In this document: positions 54,184 through 64,000 of the stretch, piece after piece
Position numbering within the stretch: position 1 is the stretch's first letter
Layout: every line of letters starts with the position of its first letter
Source: Petrosia ficiformis
Taxonomy: Eukaryota > Porifera > Demospongiae > Haplosclerida > Petrosiidae
Direction: 5' to 3'
DNA: 64,000 nucleotides
Assembly: GCA_947044365.1 (NCBI GenBank)
Contig: OX345636.1
Location: 19,942,548 to 20,006,547, forward strand
The notes under the pieces: generated by a model
Told to the model about the DNA's origin: nothing
Database searches by the model: none
What the model saw: the letters and a program-made list of their open reading frames with translations, nothing else
Made by a program: the position numbers and the translations under genes

Positions 54184-54961
54184 TTATGTATGTGATCGAG
54201 TTAAGATCAGGGCTCTCCGGTGGTGTTTGCCACCAGTTGATAGAGTTTTCAGCAAAGTAATTTTTGAATAATTGCTGACGTGTTTCGGATCATTATCCTG
54301 TTGAAATCGATAGTTTTTGTCAGGGAATGTTGTCTCAATAAATGGTTTTAAACTGCTATCTAGTATTGTACAGTAGCGTATAGCTGTCAGTGTTCCAGTG
54401 AAAATGACAATTGATGTAGCTCCTTTTCTGCTAATCCCTCCCCACACATGGACTTTGATGGGATGCTTTGGTTTCGGTTTCAACTTCCTAGGCTCATTTT
54501 TCTTTCGAAAGCAGAGCCTGCCGTGGTTGTCCAGTTGTACTGAGCATTCGTCTGTAAAAATTACATTATCAAATGTTTCTTTTGCTGAAATTTGCTGTTT
54601 GCACCAACTTAGTTTTTTTTCCATATTTACGGCTCTGACAAGCAGACAGTACTTCGGTCTTGCTCGTTTTATAGTGCTTATTGTCACATCTAAATTTGGC
54701 CACTTCTCATGCAAGAGTTCACGCATCTGTCTTCCCATAAGTTCATCATTCTCTGCCATTGTATTGTCAATAAACTTTATCTGCTCAGATCGTCGCAACG
54801 TCTTATATACACGCTCGCGCGTGTGCTCGAACACACTCACGTGTGTGCTCGTGCATACTCGCACACGCGTCATGTCAGTCACGAAATGCGCTCGCAATGC
54901 ACCCGCACGCGACTCGAGATACACACGCATGCAGCTGTTAACTTGCGTCTGATCGGCGCTG
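54184..54961 (-). pseudogene. Tc1-like transposase element, truncated and shifted
   Basis: The terminus at 54961 reads (minus) CAGCGCCGATCAGACGCAAG with TA outside. The ORF from ~54760 starts MAENDELMGRQMRELLHEKW, includes NLDVTISTIKRARP, DNVIFTDECSVQL (first catalytic Asp), HVWGGISRKGATSI and FQQDNDPKH (second Asp). An A-run deletion near 54275 then shifts the frame; the true continuation (WWQTPPESPDLNS) is visible. The third acidic residue after DLNP is gone and no second terminus follows. The first helix-turn-helix is also missing. Dead Tc1/mariner copy. Confidence 0.8.
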
Positions 54962-55129
54962 TACATACATATTACATACACACAGAGAGACATACAAACA
55001 TATGCACATATGTATGCATATATAAACATGTACATACATGCATATATACATGCGTATGTACATGTATGTATGCACACACGCACACGCACGCATGCAAACA
55101 CATGCACATGTATGCATGCATGCACACGC

Positions 55130-55165
<36 letters not shown>

Positions 55166-55175
55166 GCACACACAC
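54962..55175. repeat. TACA and (AC)n microsatellite cluster
   Basis: TACATACAT, CACACGCACACGCACGCATGC and (AC)13 tracts. Long Cys/Val or His/Thr frames through it are artefacts. Confidence 0.95.
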
Positions 55176-55294
55176 ATACTGTGAGTTGACAAATGCTTTG
55201 ATTTCTTCAATTCATTAACAAATATCTCCTGTAAGCCACTGTATCAAATGACTAAATAAAAGATTCAACAAATCAGATTCTACAGTTTACACAC

Positions 55295-57075
55295 CTCAGT
55301 TTAGTACATTTGGAACAGTCAATCTTCATCTTTTCATTACAGTAGTTTGGTGATTTGATATACACTGATGAAGGAGGAAGAGTACAGAAAATTGGATACT
55401 GGTAACAATCCTCTGCCTAGAAGAAACATACGTGTATAATATATAATCATAACTATACGCTACATGTAAATGTACATTTATATACTACAATAGCACATAG
55501 CTTTCTACTTTCAGTAGTTAATGGTAGAACTACATGTACTACTAACTGCTATATTATAACTGTGGATGTATTTGTATTAACAGTGTTAGTCACTTGCTAC
55601 TTGAAACTTTATAGATGGAAACTTTGTATGGACCAGTGTTTTTCATAAGCTCATATGACGCACCATTGGCCCAAAGAGCTTCTTGTTTGCCACAGCACAG
55701 TTCTCTCTTTGGGCCAGATGGTGCAGTTAATTATGATTATATTGTCACTAATAGCATTAACTCTTTGTTAATTGGCTCAAAATGTATTCCCAATGGCACA
55801 CACACTAACCATTGTTGAGCCAATTTGGCCCATGCTTCAAAAGTTATCAAAAACTCTGGTATGGACTATAATTTTATGAATTCTGTGGCTAATTTTGTGG
55901 CTAATTCAGTATCCATACATAGAGTTGCTAATATGAATTGAAGTAATATTGTATTATTGAGTGTTGTTTTGATTAGCTAATACAGTTTGTCTATAACATC
56001 AATCTATATCATATTTTGTTGTGGCTCGTAAAGGCCATCTATATGATTGCTTTCCCACGGGATCAAACTATATATATATACATGTGTGTGTGTATGTGTG
56101 TGTGTGTCACATATCCAACAATGTGCTTTATTTAAAAGACAGATGTTTCAGTAATCCATGAATAGTATTACTAGTCCCACAAATATTTTACATTACAATA
56201 AATAATTATTTACATGTGTACAGCGTACATATATACAGTACAAACTGATTTATGTATCAATTTTATGAAAGGGATTACAATGGAAAATGGACATACAAGA
56301 TTGACTTTCATTATTTATTACTAGTGTAACCTCTCTATTCTGGGAGCCCTTGGGACAAATGTGTCCTAATTACAGGGATGTCCTCATTTCTGGGGTGAAT
56401 TCATATTATGAAGCACAGTTTGGGTCATTTGTAAGTCTCCTTAATACAGGGGTGTCCTCAATAAAGAGGTTTCATAGAATGATCACATACATGTATATAT
56501 ATGTTATTAGTATTAATGTAATTAAGACTCACTCCAGATAAATAATGTGGTGGTAGCACTCTTTCAGATGGTCCTCCGATAAAGTATATAGCAACGAGAA
56601 TTCTGTTTCGTTGAATAGAACATGCATCAATTATAAAGTTACTACATGTATATGAAAATGACTGATAGTTTTCATGTAATCAATAATATAATTATTATAC
56701 CAGTCACACAACTGCACTTCTTTTTGCAATCTGCACATATGATTTATAATCCCAAACTGAGTCTCTAGGTATAGGAATGAGTCCAGACTTGTTATCAATA
56801 CACTGAGAATTCTGTACTTACATAATATTATGTGAGCACATAGCAACCAAAGAATACAACATTTACCGCAAGGCACAAAGATGTGATTCATTTGGGTTCA
56901 TGAATTTTTGAACAGAATCACTGAAAACAAGCCATTGCAGAAATTCATTGATAGTGTGTGGATATTCATTCTTAGCAGACATAGTCAACTCAGTATGATG
57001 AGGAGATACAACTGTTACTAGAGCTTCGTGTAATGATGTATAAGATGATAAGATATTCAATACATTAATAATAGC

Positions 57076-57112
<37 letters not shown>

Positions 57113-58469
57113 ACATATATGCACATGTAATACTATATAATGTAACATATACTACTGTATGTATGTGTATGTAATGTAAGCAATAGTGTATTGGTATGTA
57201 ATGCACATGTCACATGCATGCATATATCCTCTTTGTGCATGATACAAGAATGCTGCTTTATTAAGCAAGTATGCAACAGCTACCATATGTCATGTAGCTC
57301 TAATTATACAAACAATGTAATTATATCATCTGTTACTATTTAACACTCCATTAACCCTTAAATAGTGCAGAACCAGTTATATAGTACAGAACCAGATTGA
57401 GCTTATCTAGTACATGTACATGCTAGGGAATTATGCAAATACATGTAATTATACACGTAGCTCAAAACACAGACAGGAAAGTCCTTACTAAAACTGTCTT
57501 TATGTGCTTCACTTATTAATGTTAGGGCATCTGTTTATGTTTTTATAAATACAGATATGTTATAATTAGTAGAATGATATGCAATTTATCTGATGCAAAG
57601 GGAAACTGACAAGTAACCGCTAAAGTAGCTTACTTTATGAAGTATATGATTTGACGGGTCTAGTGAATGTGTACACAACAGTAGTGGTTCATCCATTCCT
57701 TCCTCTTGCAGGATCGTCCATAACACTTGTATCAAATCACTGACATAACCTATAGTATATGTCAATAAAAAGTCACCATACAGTACAGTAATTACTCAGT
57801 AGTTTCATTATCACACTACAGTAGTTCAACAGTAATTTTAACAGTAATTGCTGTACTTTTCAATTCAACACCATAGTAGTGAGACAGTAATTACTATACT
57901 ATACTGACAGTAGAACTAAGGTAATTACTGTTACTGTATGGTGACATTTTATTGACATATAGTAGAGGCAGTTACTAAATTTTGATGAGCGCTCTTCCTG
58001 GACACTAGTTTACTGGCTTATGACAGAACAGTGTCTAACTGTAGCTGGGAATATACAATGTATATGTATAAGATAAGAATAGTGACCCACATTATCAAAA
58101 TGAGTAATATTAATATCAAGCAATTCCCTTATTGATAGGTTATCTTCATCTAACATTTGGGAGAGATTGATGTCTGTGAGCACCCACTCTTATACCTGAA
58201 TTCAACCCACACATCTGCCCACAAACTACACTATAAACTGCTACTATAATAACAAGTTTTAGATCATTGTTAGTGTTTTAGCATTCATAATTATTTAAGA
58301 TGATATAATGGGTTAATATTGAGTCTGAGATGTACCAAATTCCCATAAGAATACAGAGAGTTCAATTTAAAATGCTTACCTCCATCAACAAGACATTTCA
58401 TACCACAAGAGGTGGAAGCAACTTGAGTGACCATGAATCCATATCCAAACTTTTCACAATGACTGACCT

Positions 58470-58513
<44 letters not shown>

Positions 58514-61500
58514 ATGTAACATCATGTATGTGTGTAAAGCATTGCTGTTAAGTTACTCTAAACATGCAGGCCCAGTCCATTGCAATAACTATAACTTACT
58601 AAATGGAATTAGTAGCTCAAACTAAAACCCGTCTAACTAACATTGTTTCAAAAATACAACCCTAACAAACACTCCAAGAAACTAGGCATTAGGCATACTA
58701 TATCTAAATGTAACTCAATCACGATTTGAAACTCAGAGGATTTCAACCTGTACCTCTCTTTCATGGCTGTTAATACATGTATCACTTCTATCTAGGTTGA
58801 GAAACTTATAGAGGCTCAGTTTTATATTCAGTGTCCTGAAGTGGTGACAGACATTTTGGTACATAGGATTAAGTAGTACATGTAAACGATGCACTCAAAT
58901 GAATGTACATGTACATGTACATTCATTATTGTGTACACATGATGTTCATGCATGTGTTATAAGAGTACACATGATGTACATGTACAAGTACATGTGATGT
59001 ACATGTGATGTACATTTACATGTAAAAGATGTATATGTACATGTACATGTACAATGTACATTAGTACATTCACACATTGTACAATATGTACATTACATGC
59101 ACATGCATGTACATGTACATGTAATGTACTATATACACAATGTATTTGAAAACAACAAGTACTGTACATAGAAATGATCTACATGTACATGCACATGTAC
59201 ATGTACATGTAGATATCGTGCTGCTCTATTACATGGTTCAATTGTCTGGACTAAACACATCATGTCTTCATGCATCAGTAATGCTAACATTATAGTGCAC
59301 CTGTTATGCTCAGAATTATGTACATGTCTGCTATGGGAACAAGGGGGAACTACAAGAGTTGACAACTCAATTACAACAATTATCCATTGTTTATGTATAC
59401 ACACACAACCATTAGACTCCCCAAGTTACATGCAAAGGTGGGAAGAAATTCCATGTTTATAGTAAAGAACATGTCTAATTAATAGGTGACATTATAAACA
59501 GTAATTATAAAAACAATGAAATGGTGAACACAGGAAACAGCATGGGAGCAGTGTTTTTGATAAGCTCATATGGCACAGTTAATTATGATTATATTGTCAC
59601 TAACAGCATTAACTCTTAGTTAATTGGCTCAAGATGTATTAACAATGGCGCACACACTAACCATTTTTGAGCCAATTTGGCCCGAGCTTCAAAACTTAAC
59701 AAAAACTCTGATGGAAAGAGACAGTATACATGTACATCCATACCTGTAATTTCAAATGATATCTTTTATGCATGTATTGAACACATTCTGGCATTAGTTT
59801 AGTATCTCCTAACATCACAACACCCTAGAGTAAATAACACACAACAGAATCAACAGAATTATATATATAATATTATACATGTATGTAATTATCGAGATTG
59901 AACAAATGCTTAATTTACTACACTCACTGTTAAGCTACATTGTACATTGTATTTTGTACACAAAGGCAGGCATACTGAAGCTCTTGTACATGTATTTCTG
60001 TGCATTCAGAGTCATACATGTACATGTATGCCCTCATGGACATGCATTACAAGCATACTTACTACACTAAAACAATGTAGTAACCCAATTTGTGAAAACT
60101 AGACTCGTGGAGCAAAATAAATTTTAACATATCCTTGAAAATGCTTTTTATGGCTAACTAAATTAGGTACTAACAGGAGCATTAAAAGCACATTGTGGAT
60201 ACCTGGGGCTTTATATAGGATTTATACTAGAAGAAGAAGGGAGGGAACTCTCAGAGCCCCTGTATAAAACCATGAAATGATGAATTTAGATTGGTTCATG
60301 TACAATATATCCCAACAGAGAGTATTAAAAGTTTTATAGGTTATTACATGTTGTGTTGTATCTTTTGGCATGAACAGGCGCATATTATATAACTACACAT
60401 AGTATATACAGTATGTGACTGGGTCAACAAACTGTTTTGGAAAAAAAATTGTGCATATACAGTGTATGTCAATAAAAAGTCACCATACAGTACAGTAATT
60501 ACTCAGTAGTTTCATTATCACACTACAGTAGTTCAACAGTAATTTTAACAGTAATTGCTGTACTTTTCAATATAACACCACAGTAGTGAGACAGTAATTA
60601 CTGTACTATACTGACAGTAGAACTAAGGTAATTTGACATATACTGTAAATAACAATGATTTTTGAATGTCCAGTCACTTATGTAATTATAGTACAAACAT
60701 TTACTTACTTTTGGAGTGCTAGCAAAATTTAGAAGATTATTAATCAGCGTGTTCCTCCAATCAGATTCATTGGTGTTGCTGAGACACCGAGCAATGCTGT
60801 TATGAAGACTAAAACTCAATAGAGTTAACAATCCTTCAGCAGTACTGTACACTTGACGACAAAAAAACAAACAGGCATATAATATTCTAGATGCATCACC
60901 TACATGTGACCCATCAAGAGAGGTGACGACATATTGTGCAATCTCATGACCAGCATTGCACCTACAAATGTATATACATAGATGTAGATGGAACTTAGAA
61001 GACAACAATTCATAATACTTACTCATTAAGTAGATACCTACGTCCATCCACTGATGCAGCTACGATAGCCAGCACATCAACAGCATGTTCAAGCATTTCT
61101 TCATTAACATACTAATAAGAAAGTAGTGGACCAAATTCGTTCAATAATGGATAGTGTAGTTTTAGTTACCTATAAAACTATAACTACATGTACATGTACA
61201 TGTAACTGACTAAAAGTGGACACTTTTAGTTAGCTAAAATGGCAGAGCAAGAAATAAGGTGTTAGGACATTGCTGAATTGTAATCAGCCATAAAATGCAC
61301 TATACATATACATATACATGTACTTGTATATATATATGTATAATATTGTGTAGCATCTGTTAGATATGGCTTTTGAGTGGAATTCATTGACACATTAGTG
61401 TTTTAGCTGGCCACATGGTTCTGACACAAAAATCAAACCATATTTGTGATTTAATTGCATTCCTTTCACCACATCAAAGGGAAATAGCATTGCAACACCT

Positions 61501-62591
61501 CACTTCCACTCTTTAGCTAGAACCAGGCACATTTTAAAATTCGTATACATGTAGGTTTCTGAGATGGTTATGTTGTAAGCTCAAAATCTAGCATCCAAAA
61601 CACCGTTGAACAAATAACAGTTTGCAGCACAAACCAAGAAGCTCTTTGGGTCAATGGTGCATCAAAAACACTGATGTACAAAATAATGGAATGTCTAGGA
61701 TTAGAGGATTGAAAAAAAAAAACAGTGGAGATAATAAATACATACATGAATGATTTGCATCACAGTATATGTCAATAAAAAGTCACCATACAGTACAGTA
61801 ATTACTCAGTAGTTTCATTATCACACTACAGTAGTTCAACAGTAATTTTAACAGTAATTGCTGTACTTTTCAATTCAACACTACAGTAGTGAGACAGTAA
61901 TTACTGTACTGTATGTACAGTAATTACTCAGTAGTTTCATTATCACACTACAGTAGTTCAACAGTAATTTTAACAGTAATTGCTGTACTTTTCAATTCAA
62001 CACTACAGTAGTGAGACAGTAATTACTGTACTACACTGACAGTGGAACTAAGGTAATTACTGTTACTGTATAGTGACATTTTTTTGACATATACTGTATG
62101 TGCATGTAAGGCATTTTATAATAACTCTGAATGACCAGGTTTTTACTAGCCTTTAACTGTATCTGCAATCTGTAATATAGCAGCCACCTTTTTATACATT
62201 ATTGTTTATACATGTATAAATTATGTATTACTGACCTGATCATAATGATCCAGATAATGTATAATAGTACTAGTGAATCTATCCTGTGTATATAATAATT
62301 ACTAATACTAGTATTTATATATTGTATTGTATTTACATTGTATAATAATTGCCTGCATTTTTGGTTACCAGATGCAAGTTGTGTTAATAAATTTGATACC
62401 AGTTTAACAGGACTCCACATCATTTCATAATTAGATGTTAAACTTCTAAAAAATGTATCAAATTAAATATCCACCAAGTCATGACAATTACTTACTTATC
62501 AGGTATTGGTAGATGAAAGGCTTGTTCTAATAGATGAATTAGTAACTTTGAAATGCTATTAACTTCCCCTGTATTGACATGATATGCACTT
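55295..62591 (-). CDS. 11-exon gene, Broad-minded (TBC1D32)-like
   Basis: Phase-consistent minus-strand exons: 62591-62496, 62445-62337, 62283-62236, 61111-61023, 60961-60709, 59824-59744, 58467-58380, 57749-57634, 57075-56867, 56641-56533 and 55416-55295. They encode an alpha-helical ARM/HEAT-like product: LLIHLLEQAFHLPIPDK, EMMWSPVKLVSNLLTQLASG, EHAVDVLAIVAASVDGRRYL, FGYGFMVTQVASTSCGMKCL, VSDLIQVLWTILQEEGMDEP, NILSSYTSLHEALVTVVSPH, RNRILVAIYFIGGPSERVLP and YQYPIFCTLPPSSVYIKSPN. The block with MVTQVASTxxG, then LW-x-x-LQE, then GGPSERVLPP matches my memory of Broad-minded, a ciliary protein with a C-terminal TBC fold that acts in cilium assembly and Hedgehog signalling. First and last exons are outside or unseen. 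Gene sure; name tentative. Confidence 0.75.
55634..55858 (+). mobile_element. hAT MITE (CAGTGTTTTTGATA), copy 2, perfect TSD
   Basis: Ends CAGTGTTTTTCATA and TATCAAAAACTCTG; target duplication GTATGGAC at 55626-55633 and 55859-55866. It lies in the intron between the two lowest exons of the Broad-minded-like gene. Confidence 0.92.
56024..56110 (-). mobile_element. GGCCCTACGGGCC family, partial copy
   Basis: GGCTCGTAAAGGCCATCTAT, ATTGCTTTCCCACGGG and ATCAAACTATATATATATAC match the copy at 46195, followed by (TG)n. Confidence 0.6.
57071..57110. repeat. (AG)n microsatellite forming a splice acceptor
   Basis: (AG)16 on the plus strand reads as (CT)n ending CTCTCAG on the minus strand, directly before the exon that starts at 57075. 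The repeat supplies the polypyrimidine tract. Confidence 0.85.
57757..57962. mobile_element. TATGTCAATAAA MITE, copy 1
   Basis: TATGTCAATAAAAAGTCACC ... GGTGACATTTTATTGACATA inverted ends. The interior is CAGTAATTAC-rich and itself palindromic. About 205 bp, no coding. Confidence 0.88.
58468..58512. repeat. (TG)n microsatellite at a splice acceptor
   Basis: On the minus strand (CA)n ends CACACATACACAG, immediately before the exon starting at 58467. Confidence 0.85.
58895..59215. repeat. ACATGT palindromic microsatellite
   Basis: Dense (TACATG)n runs, for example 58905-58925, 59035-59055 and 59180-59210. Fully self-complementary. Confidence 0.9.
59549..59707 (+). mobile_element. hAT MITE (CAGTGTTTTTGATA), copy 3
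   Basis: CAGTGTTTTTGATAAGCTCA start and AACAAAAACTCTG end, with about 65 bp deleted after CATATGG relative to copy 1. Flanks CATGGGAG and ATGGAAAG do not form a clean duplication. Confidence 0.8.
60465..60640. mobile_element. TATGTCAATAAA MITE, copy 2
   Basis: Same left end and core as copy 1. The right part is shortened: AAGGTAATT joins directly to TGACATA. Confidence 0.88.
61640..61675 (-). mobile_element. hAT MITE end, solo fragment
   Basis: Complement of CAGTGTTTTTGATGCACCAT and ACCCAAAGAGCTTC, the left end of the CAGTG family. Confidence 0.65.
61767..62092. mobile_element. TATGTCAATAAA MITE, copy 3, core duplicated
   Basis: The core from GTACAGTAATTACTCAGTAG to the end of CAGTAATTACTGTACT occurs twice (61794-61914 and 61915-62033) between one pair of ends. 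Confidence 0.88.
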
Positions 62592-62649
62592 CTAAGTTAT
62601 AATACAAGGAAAGGTCATTCATGTTTACTATGACCTCAAATAAATGTTT

Positions 62650-62668
62650 GTGACATTTTATTGACATA
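62650..62668. mobile_element. TATGTCAATAAA MITE, solo end
   Basis: GTGACATTTTATTGACATA without a core. Confidence 0.7.
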
Positions 62669-62810
62669 TACTGTACATGTATTTATAAAGATTTATAGCA
62701 CATAATGTGACCATGTATTTTCCTAACTTTGTTAATCTGAAAATAGGAAAGTAATATTTTGTAAACTACCATATAAAAGTGTGATATCATGCATCTATAA
62801 TATTCAGAGA

Positions 62811-63009
62811 TATATGTCAATAACATGTCACCATACAGTAACAGTAATTACCTTAGTTTTACTGTTAGTATAGTATAGTAATTACTGTCTCACTACTGTG
62901 GTGTTGAATTGAAAAGTACAGCAATTACTGTTAAAATTACTGTTGAACTACTGTAGTGTGATAATGAAACTACTGAGTAATTACTGTACTGTATGGTGAT
63001 TGACATATA
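62811..63009. mobile_element. TATGTCAATAAA MITE, copy 4 (inverted)
   Basis: Complement orientation of copies 1-3: TATATGTCAATAACATGTCACC to GGTGATTGACATATA. Confidence 0.88.
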
Positions 63010-63039
63010 CTATACATGTATATGACTTCACAGGATAAC

Positions 63040-63150
63040 TGCATTGTACATTGCAAAACCACAGGTACATGGTGTATAGGATTATTAGAGCATGAATTCC
63101 CATTAAACATAAATAAGATCCATCATAGCTACTACTGAGGATAGGTGACA
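63040..63150 (-). CDS. Possible further exon upstream of the 11-exon gene
   Basis: After CCTATCCTCAG on the minus strand: SSYDGSYLCLMGIHALIILY then TMYL near a GTACCT. Right strand and place for the preceding exon of the Broad-minded-like gene, but the donor is weak and the phase unproved. Confidence 0.3.
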
Positions 63151-63194
63151 CCCACCAACATGGCAAAGATACATGTACATTCGGGTACATGTAG

Positions 63195-63599
63195 GTATAA
63201 AACGCGAATCACGGATCACGGATTATGGATCAGAATAATATTAATTTCTATTAAATCATGTGACTGGTTATTCCATAATTGAAATAACAAACAGGTCAGT
63301 AAATAGAATAAAACATTCGATAAATATAACCTTGTTCTGATGATAACCTAACAATGATAGGCCTACTGCCTCACTGCGCTCGGTAACTAATAGCTTTAGC
63401 CACCTTCACTTCCATAAAGGTGGGTAAAGCTATTAGTTACCGAGCGCAGCGAGGCAGTAGGCCTATCATTGTTAGGTTATCATCAGAACAAGGTTATATA
63501 TACCTGTTTATTAAATGATGGAATAACCAGTCACATGATTTAATAGAAATTAATATTATTCTGATCCGTAATCCGTGATCCGTGATTCGCGTTTTATAC
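63195..63599. mobile_element. Near-perfect ~405-bp fold-back element
   Basis: Arms of ~195 bp, from GTATAAAACGCGAATCACGG to a centre near 63405 (CCACCTTCAC...AAAGGTGG) and back to CCGTGATTCGCGTTTTATAC. Only a few mismatches, so it is very young or under conversion. Confidence 0.92.
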
Positions 63600-63905
63600 T
63601 TACCCTGTACTTTCACTGATTATCAACCATATAATTTTTACACTTAATAGCTAATTAAATAAGGAAGTAAATATAATTTTTACACATAATAATTAAAAGT
63701 AAAATTAATAATTATTTTAAAAAATGTTTTACTCTATATACATGTTCATAAAACCAGGTCTCCTTCTCAACACACAAATTTCATCTAATTAATGACTCGG
63801 ACCCATATCAACAAACTAAGTTAACAAAACGTATTAGATAACAAACAGAGCTAAATATAAAATGATACATAAAGCATGCTATATTATGTATACATAATTA
63901 TACAT
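63600..63905. other. No gene seen
   Basis: AT-rich, no exon recognised. Confidence 0.4.
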
Positions 63906-63914
63906 ATAGTTTAT

Positions 63915-64000
63915 TGGGAATACATCTTGAGCCAATTAACAAAAAGAGTTAATGTTGTTAGTGACAATACAATCATAACTATAATCATATAATCATAACT
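63915..64000 (-). mobile_element. hAT MITE (CAGTG family), runs off the window
   Basis: TTGGGAATACATCTTGAGCC and GTTAATGTTGTTAGTGACAA are the complement of the interior of copy 1. Confidence 0.75.

Noticed and set aside
54938..55210. Cys/Val/His-rich frames
   Set aside because: Generated by (AC)n and TACA repeats.
54398..55218. Long plus-strand frames opposite the Tc1-like transposase and through the AC microsatellite
   Set aside because: They are the complement of the transposase or pure repeat translation.

Overview
The window looks like a piece of a demosponge (Amphimedon-like) nuclear genome. This rests on AT-rich DNA, genes split by very short introns (about 45-110 bp) with GTAAGT-type donors, a giant intronless gene joining a death-fold-like N-terminus to ankyrin repeats, and very dense small transposon debris. 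I have no database access, so the organism is an inference from style and family content. There is no bacterial-type operon, rRNA, intact tRNA or CRISPR array.

Left part (1-20.3 kb): mostly relics. In order: a HIRAN-domain exon with one frameshift (minus), a pogo-like transposase N-terminus (minus), a 187-bp tandem repeat, integrase-type and hAT transposase fragments, a lone USP22-type deubiquitinase exon (plus, 4.34 kb), a ~20-bp minisatellite in four arrays, a short multi-exon gene (minus, 6.8-7.55 kb), a Crinkler/RHS-type nuclease relic with two frameshifts (minus, 8.9-9.7 kb), a decayed Cys-rich repeat-element gene (plus, 11.7-13.0 kb), two copies of a TTAA-flanked MITE in opposite orientation, a hAT MITE with a perfect 8-bp target duplication, and a Crypton-like N-terminal ORF (minus, 19.7-20.0 kb).

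Centre (20.36-28.1 kb): one 2,511-codon ORF. It has an N-terminal helical, probably death-fold domain, an Arg/Ser-rich linker, three copies of an unnamed ~240-residue module, and about 31 almost identical ankyrin repeats. A stop codon cuts the array, and more decayed repeats follow it. Its upstream region is built from two repeat elements.

28-37 kb: satellites, then a ~4.36-kb element bounded by diverged long inverted repeats (30971-35326). It carries a hAT transposase with an internal deletion and a spliced Ulp1/C48-protease-plus-PHD gene that is broken by a stop and a frameshift. The DNA on either side of it contains short open exons that may once have been one gene. A nested fold-back lies at 36.34-36.85 kb.

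38.5-42.2 kb: two minus-strand host genes. One is an intact 306-aa TPR-like protein. The other is a multi-exon ankyrin gene with frameshifts, which ends next to a perfect 29-bp hairpin.

42-64 kb: several fold-back elements and MITEs (two with perfect 8-bp target duplications), a hAT relic, a short spliced BEN-type gene start (plus, 53.1-53.8 kb), a broken Tc1-like transposase, and a minus-strand gene of at least 11 exons (55.3-62.6 kb). That gene's conceptual product resembles the ciliary protein Broad-minded/TBC1D32. Its introns hold four copies of one MITE, and its splice acceptors sit directly on microsatellites.
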